A DNA stretch of 34,158 nt, taken from Spirochaetota bacterium. Lineage in GTDB: Bacteria; Spirochaetota; Spirochaetia; Treponematales; Breznakiellaceae. Where the stretch lies: the NCBI GenBank assembly GCA_009778155.1, contig WRKI01000348.1, forward strand, positions 1 to 34,158, written 5' to 3'. A program made the translations under genes and the position numbers. Below the pieces are notes generated by a model. It saw nothing but the letters and a program-made list of their open reading frames with translations. It did no database searches and was not told where the DNA came from. This document shows positions 16,151 through 24,910 of the stretch, piece after piece; the first letter of the stretch is position 1, and every line of letters starts with the position of its first letter.

Positions 16151-18901
16151 TCAGGACAAGTAGTCGGAGAGCCGGCGGTAGCATTGGTTTACAATGTGTT
16201 TAACGCCAATGTCTACGTCATCGCCAAGTTCGCCAATCAGAATGTCAAGGCTGGAAAGGCTTTCGTGAAGACTCGTGTGGAAACCCCTGGAACAGCGCAG
16301 CCAGTAGGTTCCCGCGCCGTCGCTGAACAGGCCAAGAAAGCCAAGTTCTTTTGAGCCTTTTTTCCAGACAGCCGGTTTCACAAGACTGTCCAGGTGGAGC
16401 AAAAGCCCGTCAAGGTTTTCCTGCGAGTTAAACTTTTCCTTGCGCGGCCATTTGCGCTTAAGCGCGTTATCCGCATCGAGAGAGGGCGCAAGCGACAGGA
16501 TCAGCTCCAGCTTTTCTCCGGCGAGCAAGCTGCAGTTGCTAACAAGAACAGTCCCTTTAAGCCCCTTGTAAACGGTTTCCGCCGGAATTGAATCTTGAAT
16601 CGCTTTAAGATTTTCCCAGGGCAGAATAACCGTTTTTTTGCCCTTGATAGTTTTAATCTCGAAAATTTCGCCGGAGATTTTTATGCTGTTTGTAAAATCC
16701 CTGGCCTTCTTTAATTTTTCGCGACGCGGTTCGCCGCCGCCAGCGCCGCCTGCACCGCCGGCGGCTCCGCGTTTTTCGCCCCTGCCGTGTTCGGCCAAAA
16801 AATCGCCGAAAAGCCCGACGCTGATCCTTTCCAAAATCTCCTTTGAAACGGGCGAGACCGACATAGCGTACATCCTTGTAGTGCGGACAACCTCGCCGGC
16901 AACGATAAAGGGAGGGTCCATGCGGAACATGACGGAGCCGGGATGTATAATAATTTTGTCGGCGGTAAGACTATGGTAGGAACCTGCGCGGCCGCGTCCT
17001 TCCCTGGCGCACACGAACTGTATCATGCCGCGGGCAATACAGCAAAGGTAATCGTCGGTGGCGGCCGGCGACAAGGGCCACTTGCCGTGATGCACGGGAA
17101 TGCCCATGCCGGCGACAATTTCTTCCAACTGGGCGACAACGTTTGCAATCTCGGCCATTGCGCGTTCATCAAGATAATTTTTTTCGCAAAACTTGTGTTT
17201 GTTCGCCGAAAAAAGTTTGCCGGAAAAAACCTTCGCCGGCAGAGACTGCGCCGAATCGGCATAAGCGCGGAAAAGCTTTAAGTACGAGACAAAATCCCCG
17301 GCAGGGTCTTGGAACCTCTGGTGCGCAAGACGCGCGTCGCTTTCCTCCCCCGGCGGCAGAATGTAGGGGCTTTGTGTCGAAAGAAAAGCGGCGGCAATCA
17401 GCGTTTCGTACAGAACATCTGGATACTTCATTATCGCTTCCGTAATTATCCGCGAGTGGCGCGGGGCAAGCGGGAACTCCGTCATCATCTTTCCTATTGT
17501 AGAAAGACTGCGATCCGGCTCCAAGGCTTCCAGCAAGTTCAGCGTTTCGATGCCTGCGATAATGCCCGCCCGCTCCGGCGCGGCGATAAAATCGAAACTT
17601 TCAAAGTTTGTGATGCCCAAATCCGCCATGCGCAAAATAACCTCGGAAAGGTCTGTGCGGAAAATCTCTTCCGTAGTAAAAAGCGGGCGGTTTTCAAAAT
17701 CCCGGCGGTTGTAAAGACGGTAGCAAGTGCCCTCGCGTGTGCGCCCGGCCCGCCCCTTGCGCTGGTTGGCAGAAGCCTTCGAGATCGGAGCCTCCACAAG
17801 GCTGGATGTAAAAGTGTGCGGGTTGTACCAGTTCAGTTTTGAAAGGCCAGAATCGATTACCGCCGTAACCCCGTCTATCGTTACCGATGTTTCGGCAATG
17901 TTGGTCGAAATGATCACCTTCGTTTTTCCCTTTGGCGCTTTTTCAAAAACCCGCTCCTGCTCCTCCTTGGCAAGCCGGCCGTACAGGGGCAGAATGTGCA
18001 GCCCCCCCCCGAAGGGGCTGGAAGCCAAAAGGTTCATGCAGTCCTTTATCATTTTTTCGCCGGGCAGAAAAACCAAAATATCCCCGTCGCGTTTTTCGTC
18101 CATAAACCTTGTAACAATGCCAAGAATTTTTTCCAAAAGCGCGTCCAAAGCGCCGGAGCTAAGAGCGCCGCCAAAAGCGCCGTCCCCGGATAGCTTATCC
18201 CCGCGCCCGCGCCCAGAATAATCGTTTCTTCCATTTTTATAATGCCCGCCCGTCTCAAAACGATCGCGGCCGGCAAATGGCGCGGCAAGCGGCGCGGCAG
18301 GCGGCTCGTAAATAAGCGTAACCGGGAAACCCTGCGCGTCAATTTTTACGATAGGGCATTCGCCAAAATATTGAGAAAAAACAACGGCATTGATTGTCGC
18401 CGACGAAATAACCACTTTGAAATCGTGGCGCGTTTCCAGCACCCGTTTTAACAGCCCCAGGACAAAGTCAATATTCAAACTGCGCTCGTGCGCCTCGTCA
18501 ACGACAAGCAGGCTGTACTTTGAAAGCCAGGGGTCGAGCTTCATTTCTTGAAGCAGAATTCCGTCGGTCATGATTTTAATTTTGGTATTGTGGTTCGTGC
18601 GGTCTTCAAAACGCATCTTGTAACCGACAAGCCCCGGCGCGGCGGGGAACTGCGACCCGGCAAACTGCGCGGATGCAAATTGCCGCTCGATAAACTCGCT
18701 TACGGACACCGCCGCAATGCGCCGAGGCTGGGTAACGCCGATAATCCCCCGCTGGGAGTATCCCGCTTCATGCAAAATTACCGGAAGTTGCGTCGTTTTT
18801 CCGGATCCGGTAGGGCTTTCCACCACTACCGCTTGATTTTTTTCAAGCGCCGATAAAATTAATTGATGGTTCTTGTAGACAGGCAAGTCAAAATAGTTCA
18901 T
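16151..18901 (-). CDS. hrpA: DEAH-box ATP-dependent helicase, HrpA-like
   Basis: VESPTGSGKTTQLPVIL, GVTQPRRIAA, LLVVDEAHERSLNIDFVLGLLK, VISSATIN, ISTNIAETSVTIDGVTAVIDSGLSK, QRKGRAGRTREGTCYRLY; start at MNYFDLPVYKNHQLI. Confidence 0.9.
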   Translation of the reverse strand: MNYFDLPVYKNHQLILSALEKNQAVVVESPTGSGKTTQLPVILHEAGYSQRGIIGVTQPRRIAAVSVSEFIERQFASAQFAGSQFPAAPGLVGYKMRFEDRTNHNTKIKIMTDGILLQEMKLDPWLSKYSLLVVDEAHERSLNIDFVLGLLKRVLETRHDFKVVISSATINAVVFSQYFGECPIVKIDAQGFPVTLIYEPPAAPLAAPFAGRDRFETGGHYKNGRNDYSGRGRGDKLSGDGAFGGALSSGALDALLEKILGIVTRFMDEKRDGDILVFLPGEKMIKDCMNLLASSPFGGGLHILPLYGRLAKEEQERVFEKAPKGKTKVIISTNIAETSVTIDGVTAVIDSGLSKLNWYNPHTFTSSLVEAPISKASANQRKGRAGRTREGTCYRLYNRRDFENRPLFTTEEIFRTDLSEVILRMADLGITNFESFDFIAAPERAGIIAGIETLNLLEALEPDRSLSTIGKMMTEFPLAPRHSRIITEAIMKYPDVLYETLIAAAFLSTQSPYILPPGEESDARLAHQRFQDPAGDFVSYLKLFRAYADSAQSLPAKVFSGKLFSANKHKFCEKNYLDERAMAEIANVVAQLEEIVAGMGIPVHHGKWPLSPAATDDYLCCIARGMIQFVCAREGRGRAGSYHSLTADKIIIHPGSVMFRMDPPFIVAGEVVRTTRMYAMSVSPVSKEILERISVGLFGDFLAEHGRGEKRGAAGGAGGAGGGEPRREKLKKARDFTNSIKISGEIFEIKTIKGKKTVILPWENLKAIQDSIPAETVYKGLKGTVLVSNCSLLAGEKLELILSLAPSLDADNALKRKWPRKEKFNSQENLDGLLLHLDSLVKPAVWKKGSKELGFLGLFSDGAGTYWLRCSRGFHTSLHESLSSLDILIGELGDDVDIGVKHIVNQCYRRLSDYLS

Positions 18902-18943
18902 AATAACATAATAACGGTTTGCGCGCAAAATTCCAATTACTGC

Positions 18944-19003
18944 GCGGCGCAGATTGCGGCGCGGTTTGCGGCGCAGATTTCGATGCAAAACGCGGCGCAA
19001 ACC
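18944..19003. repeat. 12-bp period tandem repeat (about 5 degenerate units) upstream of hrpA
   Basis: gcggcgcagatt gcggcgcggttt gcggcgcagatt tcgatgcaaaac gcggcgcaaacc. Confidence 0.65.
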
Positions 19004-19136
19004 GGGAAGCCGCTTTGCGGTTTTAATGAAGTGAACGGAACCTATGAAAGCTTGCGTTTTTATAGGGAGATGGGCTTGTTCCAAAATCTGGCATTTTGGG
19101 GCGGTCCTAGATAAAAAAAAAACACGGAGGCTATTA

Positions 19137-22100
19137 ATGGCTAAACAGAAGCAGAAAAATGTGTACTTCTTTGGCGAAGGCAGAGCCGAAGGGGACTCTC
19201 AAATGAAGTTTGTCCTTGGCGGCAAAGGGGCAAACTTGGCGGAAATGACCAATATGGGGATTCCTGTTCCGGCGGGGTTTACCATCGCGATTGACGTTTG
19301 CGCCGCATACTACGCAAACAAAAAAAAGTACCCGCCGGGTATTCAGCAGGAGATCGAAGCGAGCATTAAAAGGCTTGAAAAAGTGATGAAAAAGAAGCTC
19401 GGCGATCCGGCAGACCCTCTTTTGGTTTCCATTCGCTCCGGGGCGGCGGATTCCATGCCCGGCATGATGGACACGATTCTGAATCTTGGCATGAATGACG
19501 AGTCGGTTATCGGGCTTGCCAATAAAACCGGCAACGCTCGTTTTGCTTGGGACGCTTACAGGCGTTTTATTCAAATGTACAGCGATGTCGTTCTTGGCGT
19601 GGACAAAGAGCTTTTTGAAGAGGTTCTGGAGCACACGAAAGAAGAAAAAAATGTCGAGCTTGACACCGCGCTTGACGCGAAAGATTTGCAGGCTATTGTT
19701 GACGAGTATAAAAAAATTGTCCATGAAGAAACCGGCAAAAATTTTCCCCAGTCGCCTTACGAACAATTGTGGGGTTCAATCGAAGCGGTTTTCCGCTCTT
19801 GGATGAATGAGCGGGCGATTAAATACCGGGACCGTGAGCATCTTCAGCATTTAACGGGAACGGCGGTAAACGTTCAATCGATGGTTTTCGGCAACTATGG
19901 CGACGATTCCGGCACGGGTGTGTGCTTTAGCCGCGATCCCTCTACGGGCGATCCCGAATTCTACGGCGAATATCTTATGAACGCCCAGGGCGAAGATGTT
20001 GTGGCCGGCATTAGAACGCCGCACCCGATTTCGCTTTTGGAAAAAGAAAACCCCGAAATTTACGAAGAGCTTGTTGCCATAAAAAACAGGCTGGAAAAAC
20101 ATTTTAAGGATATGCAGGACATAGAATTTACGGTCGAAAAGGATCGTTTGTACCTGCTTCAAACCCGCAGCGGCAAGCGCACCGGGACTTCGGCGGTAAA
20201 GTGCGCTATCGACATGGTGAACGAAGGGCTTATCTCCAAAGAAACAGCCGTTATGCGCGTAACGCCGGGGCATCTTGACCAGCTTCTGCACCCGATGATC
20301 GAGCCTAGCGCCTTGAAGGACGCAAAGCCTGTCTGCAAGGGGTTGAATGCCTCCCCAGGGGCGGCCAGCGGCCGGATTGTTTTTAACTCGAAGGATGCCG
20401 AAGAATGGCACGGCCGGGGCGAAAAGGTTATTTTGCTGCGCAAGGAAACCAGTCCAGAGGACATTAAGGGTATGGACGCTTCCCAAGGCATTATCACCTC
20501 GACCGGCGGCAATACGAGCCATGCGGCGGTTGTGGCGCGGGGTTGGGGCAAGCCTTGTATTGTCGGCGCGAAGGGTGTTTCTGTTCGCGACAACAATACT
20601 GCCGTTATTAAGGAAAAAACTTATCACGAGGGCGACTGGCTTACTATCGATGGTTCCTCTGGCGAGATTTTCGAAGGCGCGCTGCCGCTTGTCGAGCCGA
20701 AGGAGTTGTCGAAAGATGCGACGACTTTCCTGCAATGGTGCGACGAAGTCCGCAGTAAATCGATGCGCGGCCGGGTAAAGGGTTTTGCGATTCGCACGAA
20801 TGCCGACACGCCGGAAGACGCAAAAAAGGCTGTCGATTTTGGCGCGCAGGGTATTGGTCTTTGCAGAACGGAGCATATGTTCTTTGACAAAGAAAAGCTT
20901 ACTCACTTCCGCGCCATGATTGTTGCTGAAACAAAAGAGGAGAGGGAGGAGGCGCTTAAAAAAATCCTGCCTTTGCAGCGCAAGGATTTCTTTGGGATTT
21001 TCAAAGCGATGGGAGACCGCCCGGTTACTATTCGTCTGTTAGACCCGCCTTTGCACGAGTTTGTCCCGCACTCGGATCAAGAGATTGATGAGCTTGCTCA
21101 GCATCTTGGCATTAGTTTCGACGAGCTTAAGCCCAAGGTGGACAAGCTGAAAGAGGCCAATCCCATGCTTGGGCATCGCGGTTGTCGTCTTGGGATAACG
21201 TATCCGGAAATCTACGATATGCAGGTGGAAGCTATTGCGCTTGCCGCTGTTGATTGTGTTACGCACCAATATCCTGCGCCGCGTCCGGAAATTATGATTC
21301 CGCTTATCATAAGTATTCGCGAGCTTAAAATTCTGCGGCCTAATGCCGAAAAGGTTTTGGCGAGGGTTTTCGACGAAAACAACACGAGAATTCCTGTGGA
21401 AATTGGCACGATGATCGAGGTTCCTCGTGCGGCGATTCGCTCGGCAAACATTGCGCATCACGCTGATTTTTTCAGTTTTGGGACTAACGATCTTACGCAG
21501 ATGACTTTGGGTTTTAGTCGCGACGATGTTGGCGCTTTTCTTCCGGACTATATTGAACAGGAGGTATTGGACACTGATCCTTTTGCATCGCTGGATCAAG
21601 AGGGGACTGGAAAGTTGGTAGAAATATCGATTGCTGAAGGTCGCAAGACTAATCCGGATTTAAAAATCGGTGTTTGCGGCGAGCATGGCGGCGATCCTAA
21701 ATCGATTGACTTTTTCTACCGGGCTGGTTTAAGTTATGTGTCATGTTCTCCTTTCCGTGTGCCTTTGGCAAGGCTTGCCGGCGCTCAAGCTGTGTTGGAG
21801 CACGGCGGTATTTCTTCCGGCAAAAAGGTGAAGGTTATTGTCAAGGCGGCGAAGGCGGGCGAAACTGCGGCTTCTAAGGCTGTGGCTAAGGCTGTTGCTC
21901 CAAAAATAGCGGCTCCAAAAATCGTGGCTCCGAAGGCCGCGGCTCCGAAGGCTGCCGCTCCAAAGGCTGCCGCGAAGGCTGTGTCTGCGAAAAAGGCTGC
22001 GGAGAAAAAGCCGGCTAAGGCGGAAAAGGTTCCTGCCAAGAAGGTTGCGGCGAAGGTTGCCGCCCCGGCGAAAAAGGCTCCCGCAAAGGAAGTCGCCCCG

Positions 22101-22202
22101 GCGAAAAAACCTGCGGCGGCTAAAAAGGCCGAAGCTAAAGCTTCAGTCTCCGAGAAAAAAGCCACGGAAAAAAAGTCTACGGCGAAAAAGCCTAAGAAGT
22201 AG
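19137..22202 (+). CDS. ppdK: Pyruvate, phosphate dikinase with Ala/Lys/Pro-rich C-terminal tail
   Basis: VYFFGEGRAEGDSQMKFVLGGKGANLAEMTNMGIPVPAGFTI; GIITSTGGNTSHAAVVARGWGKPCIVG; LCRTEHMFF; FSFGTNDLTQMTLGFSRDD; GGAGG before ATG at 19137. Confidence 0.96.
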   Translation: MAKQKQKNVYFFGEGRAEGDSQMKFVLGGKGANLAEMTNMGIPVPAGFTIAIDVCAAYYANKKKYPPGIQQEIEASIKRLEKVMKKKLGDPADPLLVSIRSGAADSMPGMMDTILNLGMNDESVIGLANKTGNARFAWDAYRRFIQMYSDVVLGVDKELFEEVLEHTKEEKNVELDTALDAKDLQAIVDEYKKIVHEETGKNFPQSPYEQLWGSIEAVFRSWMNERAIKYRDREHLQHLTGTAVNVQSMVFGNYGDDSGTGVCFSRDPSTGDPEFYGEYLMNAQGEDVVAGIRTPHPISLLEKENPEIYEELVAIKNRLEKHFKDMQDIEFTVEKDRLYLLQTRSGKRTGTSAVKCAIDMVNEGLISKETAVMRVTPGHLDQLLHPMIEPSALKDAKPVCKGLNASPGAASGRIVFNSKDAEEWHGRGEKVILLRKETSPEDIKGMDASQGIITSTGGNTSHAAVVARGWGKPCIVGAKGVSVRDNNTAVIKEKTYHEGDWLTIDGSSGEIFEGALPLVEPKELSKDATTFLQWCDEVRSKSMRGRVKGFAIRTNADTPEDAKKAVDFGAQGIGLCRTEHMFFDKEKLTHFRAMIVAETKEEREEALKKILPLQRKDFFGIFKAMGDRPVTIRLLDPPLHEFVPHSDQEIDELAQHLGISFDELKPKVDKLKEANPMLGHRGCRLGITYPEIYDMQVEAIALAAVDCVTHQYPAPRPEIMIPLIISIRELKILRPNAEKVLARVFDENNTRIPVEIGTMIEVPRAAIRSANIAHHADFFSFGTNDLTQMTLGFSRDDVGAFLPDYIEQEVLDTDPFASLDQEGTGKLVEISIAEGRKTNPDLKIGVCGEHGGDPKSIDFFYRAGLSYVSCSPFRVPLARLAGAQAVLEHGGISSGKKVKVIVKAAKAGETAASKAVAKAVAPKIAAPKIVAPKAAAPKAAAPKAAAKAVSAKKAAEKKPAKAEKVPAKKVAAKVAAPAKKAPAKEVAPAKKPAAAKKAEAKASVSEKKATEKKSTAKKPKK
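21897..21971 (+). repeat. Five 15-bp tandem repeats in the ppdK tail
   Basis: gctccaaaaatagcg / gctccaaaaatcgtg / gctccgaaggccgcg / gctccgaaggctgcc / gctccaaaggctgcc, encoding APKxA units. Confidence 0.85.
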
Positions 22203-22214
22203 CTTTTTGCGTTT

Positions 22215-22243
22215 GCCTCACCGGGTTGCACGCCCGGTGGGGC
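22215..22243 (+). terminator. Hairpin between ppdK and the TPR gene
   Basis: GCCTCACCGGG (22215-22225) / CCCGGTGGGGC (22233-22243), 11-bp stem with one wobble; no U tract. Confidence 0.45.
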
Positions 22244-22302
22244 AGGCTTTGGAGGGAAGCAGCGGGTGTGTCTCTGCCGTTTCCCCCTTGACGGGGGTTG
22301 CC

Positions 22303-23997
22303 GTGTTGTGCAAAAAATGTTCACAAGAATTAGCTGACGGAGTGGATTTTTGCCCCGAATGCGGCGCGGAGTGGGGCGTAAAAGTCAAAACCGGCGCGAG
22401 GACGCTGGGCGAGTCGCAGCAATTGTTTGAACTTGGAAAAAAACAACTTGACGACGAGCAATACGAGGCTGCAGTAAAAACATACACTAGGGCGATAGAG
22501 CTTGAGCCGGAGAATGCGCAGTTTTATAAGGATCGCGGCAATGCGTATTACAGCCAGAAGGATAATTTCAAGGCGTTTAAGGATTACAGCAAGGCGACAA
22601 AAATTGACGCTGAAAACGCGAGCCATGCGGAGCGTTATATAGATAGCGGCGATTTTTATTTGGACGAAGAAGATTACCACAAAGCACTGGAAGAATACAA
22701 CAAAGCCATAGCACTTGATCCGAATAATTCACGATATTACAATAAGCGCGGCAATATTTATCACAATCAAAATGATTACCCAAATGCGCTTGAAAATTAC
22801 AGCATGGCAATAGAGCTTGACCCAGAGGTCGCGGGCTATTACCGCAATCGCGCAGATATTTACTGCAGGAAAAATGCTTACCGCGAAGCTCTTGAAGATT
22901 ACAGCAAAGCAATAGAGCTTAACCCAAATGACCCGTTGTGTTACAGCAATCGCGGTTATGCTTATTGCAAGCAGGAAGATTACTTCAAATCTATTAAAGA
23001 CCACTTTAAGGCGATAGAGCTTGCCCCTGAAAATGCAAGCTATTACTACAACCTCAGTTATACTTATTGCGAATATAATGATTACCCCAAAGTGTTAAAA
23101 AACTGCAATAAGGCTATAGGTCTTGATCCCGGGGAGGCACGGTATTACAACCTGCGCGGCTATGCTTATTACAAGCTGGGGGATTACCCCAAAGCGCTTA
23201 AAGATCAAAACAAGGCTATAGAGCTTGACCCGGAAAATGCAGGCTATTACGACAATCGCGGTCTTGCTTATTATTACGATTTGGGAGATTACCGCAAAGC
23301 TCTTGAAGACCACAGCAAGGCGATAGAGCTTGACCCGGAAAATGCGAGGTATTACGACAATCGCGGCTATGTTTGTTACGACTTGGGAGATTACCGCAAA
23401 GCTCTTGAAGACCACGGCAAGGCTATAGAGCTTGACCCGGAAAATGCTGAGTATTACCACAATCGCGGTTATGTTTATTACAAGCTAGATGATCACCCAA
23501 AGGCGATTGAAGACTACAGCAAGGCCATAGAGCTTGCCCCGGAGAATGCTGAGTATTACAACAATCGCGGTCTTGCTTATTGCAAGCTGGATGATTACTC
23601 CAAAGCTCTTGAAGATTGTAGCAAGGCGATAAAGCTTGACCCGGAAAATGCGGGCTATTACGACAATCGCGGCTATGTTTATTACAAGCTAGATGATCAC
23701 CCAAAGGCGATTGAAGACTACAGCAAGGCCATAGAGCTTGCCCCGGAGAATGCTGAGTATTACGACAATCGCGGTCTTGCTTATCGCAAGCTGGATGATT
23801 ACCCCAAGGCTCTTGAAGATTGGAGCAAGGCGATAGAGCTTGACCCGGAAAATGCGAGGTATTACAACAATCGCGGTCTTGCTTATCGCAAGCTCGATGA
23901 TTACCCCAAGGCTCTTGCAGACTTTGAAAGGGCTTACGCGCTTGAGCCAAGCGATAAACGGCTGGCTCTGATCAACAAGCTGAAGGCCGACAACTAG
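22303..23997 (+). CDS. Zinc-ribbon + tandem TPR-repeat protein
   Basis: VLCKKCSQELADGVDFCPECG zinc ribbon, then ~14 TPR units (YYxxRGxxYxxxxDYxKALEDYSKAIELDPENA). GTG 22303 or TTG 22306 start; the track ORF from 22045 overlaps ppdK. Confidence 0.8.
   Translation: MLCKKCSQELADGVDFCPECGAEWGVKVKTGARTLGESQQLFELGKKQLDDEQYEAAVKTYTRAIELEPENAQFYKDRGNAYYSQKDNFKAFKDYSKATKIDAENASHAERYIDSGDFYLDEEDYHKALEEYNKAIALDPNNSRYYNKRGNIYHNQNDYPNALENYSMAIELDPEVAGYYRNRADIYCRKNAYREALEDYSKAIELNPNDPLCYSNRGYAYCKQEDYFKSIKDHFKAIELAPENASYYYNLSYTYCEYNDYPKVLKNCNKAIGLDPGEARYYNLRGYAYYKLGDYPKALKDQNKAIELDPENAGYYDNRGLAYYYDLGDYRKALEDHSKAIELDPENARYYDNRGYVCYDLGDYRKALEDHGKAIELDPENAEYYHNRGYVYYKLDDHPKAIEDYSKAIELAPENAEYYNNRGLAYCKLDDYSKALEDCSKAIKLDPENAGYYDNRGYVYYKLDDHPKAIEDYSKAIELAPENAEYYDNRGLAYRKLDDYPKALEDWSKAIELDPENARYYNNRGLAYRKLDDYPKALADFERAYALEPSDKRLALINKLKADN
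23471..23763 (+). repeat. 204-bp near-identical duplication (two TPR units)
   Basis: atgtttattacaagctagatgatcacccaaaggcgattgaagactacagc...gctgagtattac at 23471 and again at 23675. Confidence 0.85.
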
Positions 23998-24036
23998 GGA
24001 AGCACTGATTAGCGTCGAGTTAATCAGCGTTTCCCT
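23996..24036. terminator. Palindromic element between convergent TPR gene and the AAA/helicase operon (repeat family copy 2)
   Basis: AGGGAAGCACTGATTA (23996-24011) / TAATCAGCGTTTCCCT (24021-24036); 24005-24034 is the exact reverse complement of 2737-2766. Confidence 0.7.
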
Positions 24037-24055
24037 ATGTGCGCAATATTCATGT

Positions 24056-24907
24056 TCAGTAGGTTGTTTGTATCAGCACCAGTTTTATTTTACTGTCAAC
24101 AACTGTTTCCCGCACATCATAGCCCTGCTCTTTTGCCTTTGCCACAATTGCAGAACGTTGTTTTTCGACAAATTCCTTGCGCTCCCGCTCAAGGCGCTGT
24201 TTTTCTTCTTCGGCTTTTTTTATCTCCGCCTGTGCCTGTGCAAGCAGTTTTAGCCGATCCTCTTCGGCAAGCTGTTCTTTGCGCAACCGCTCGGCTCTGG
24301 CAATGGCTGCAAGGCGTTCCTGTTCAATGCGACGCTGTTCTTCCTCGGCTCTTTTCCGTTCCGCTTCCGCCTGCGCAAGTTGCCTTCGCCGCTCTTCCTC
24401 GGCAAGCTGTTCCTTGCGCAACCGCTCGGCCCTGGCAATGGCTGCAAGGCGTTCCTGTTCGATACGCCGCTGTTCTTCCTCGGCTCTTTTGCGCTCCGCC
24501 TCTGCCTGTGCAAGTTGCCTTTGTCGTTCTTGTTCGGCTTTTTCTAGTTGTTCGGCTTGGGCGGCGGCGGCAATACGCTTGCTTTCAAGCTCCCTTATCT
24601 GTCCGTTATAAATAGTACTGTATTGCACTGCGACAGCGTTTAGAAAAGAGCCAACGGATTTATATTGGCGCATATCAATATTTCCCCAAGGATAATTCGG
24701 GCCAAATTTCATATCGGCAGCGCTTGAATCGTGCATAAAAACATATCTTGAACCGTCAAGCACGAATTTTTGAGTGCCGTAATAATCATGGCGGTCTGTA
24801 AGAATGGTATTGCCCTGTATTGTGTAATGGCATCCTACAGCGGTAAGTGCCTTTAGCAGTGTTTCCATGTTAATAAATGGAGTAACAGTTCTTACTACAG
24901 AACTCAT
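24056..24907 (-). CDS. DUF1257/Ycf35-like protein with large coiled-coil insertion
   Basis: N-term RTVTPFINMETLLKALTAVGCHYTIQG...VGSFLNAVAVQYSTIYN and C-term AIVAKAKEQGYDVRETVVDSKIKLVLIQT resemble the two ends of the DUF1257 domain; the middle is Glu/Arg/Ala coiled coil. Confidence 0.7.
   Translation of the reverse strand: MSSVVRTVTPFINMETLLKALTAVGCHYTIQGNTILTDRHDYYGTQKFVLDGSRYVFMHDSSAADMKFGPNYPWGNIDMRQYKSVGSFLNAVAVQYSTIYNGQIRELESKRIAAAAQAEQLEKAEQERQRQLAQAEAERKRAEEEQRRIEQERLAAIARAERLRKEQLAEEERRRQLAQAEAERKRAEEEQRRIEQERLAAIARAERLRKEQLAEEDRLKLLAQAQAEIKKAEEEKQRLERERKEFVEKQRSAIVAKAKEQGYDVRETVVDSKIKLVLIQTTY
24266..24535. repeat. 135-bp tandem duplication in the DUF1257-like gene
   Basis: ggcaagctgttc(t/c)ttgcgcaaccgctcggc... 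at 24266 and 24401; encodes two copies of a 45-residue RQLAQAEAERKRAEEEQRRIEQERLAAIARAERLRKEQLAEE unit. Confidence 0.8.
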
Positions 24908-24910
24908 CTG

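Noticed and set aside
19851-20906. 351-aa minus-strand ORF inside ppdK
   Set aside because: Antisense to a clearly coding, highly conserved enzyme; Arg/Asn-rich translation with no recognisable motif.
22738-23900. CRISPR-like regular repetition
   Set aside because: Period of ~102 bp is in-frame 34-residue TPR units with no distinct spacers.
22577-23950. Several repetitive Cys-rich minus ORFs (e.g. 23423-23950)
   Set aside because: Antisense shadow of the TPR repeats; periodicity comes from the plus-strand gene.
24177-24611. Ser/Arg/Cys-rich plus ORF 144 aa and ORF 24037-24615
   Set aside because: Antisense artefact of the coiled-coil duplication in the DUF1257-like gene.
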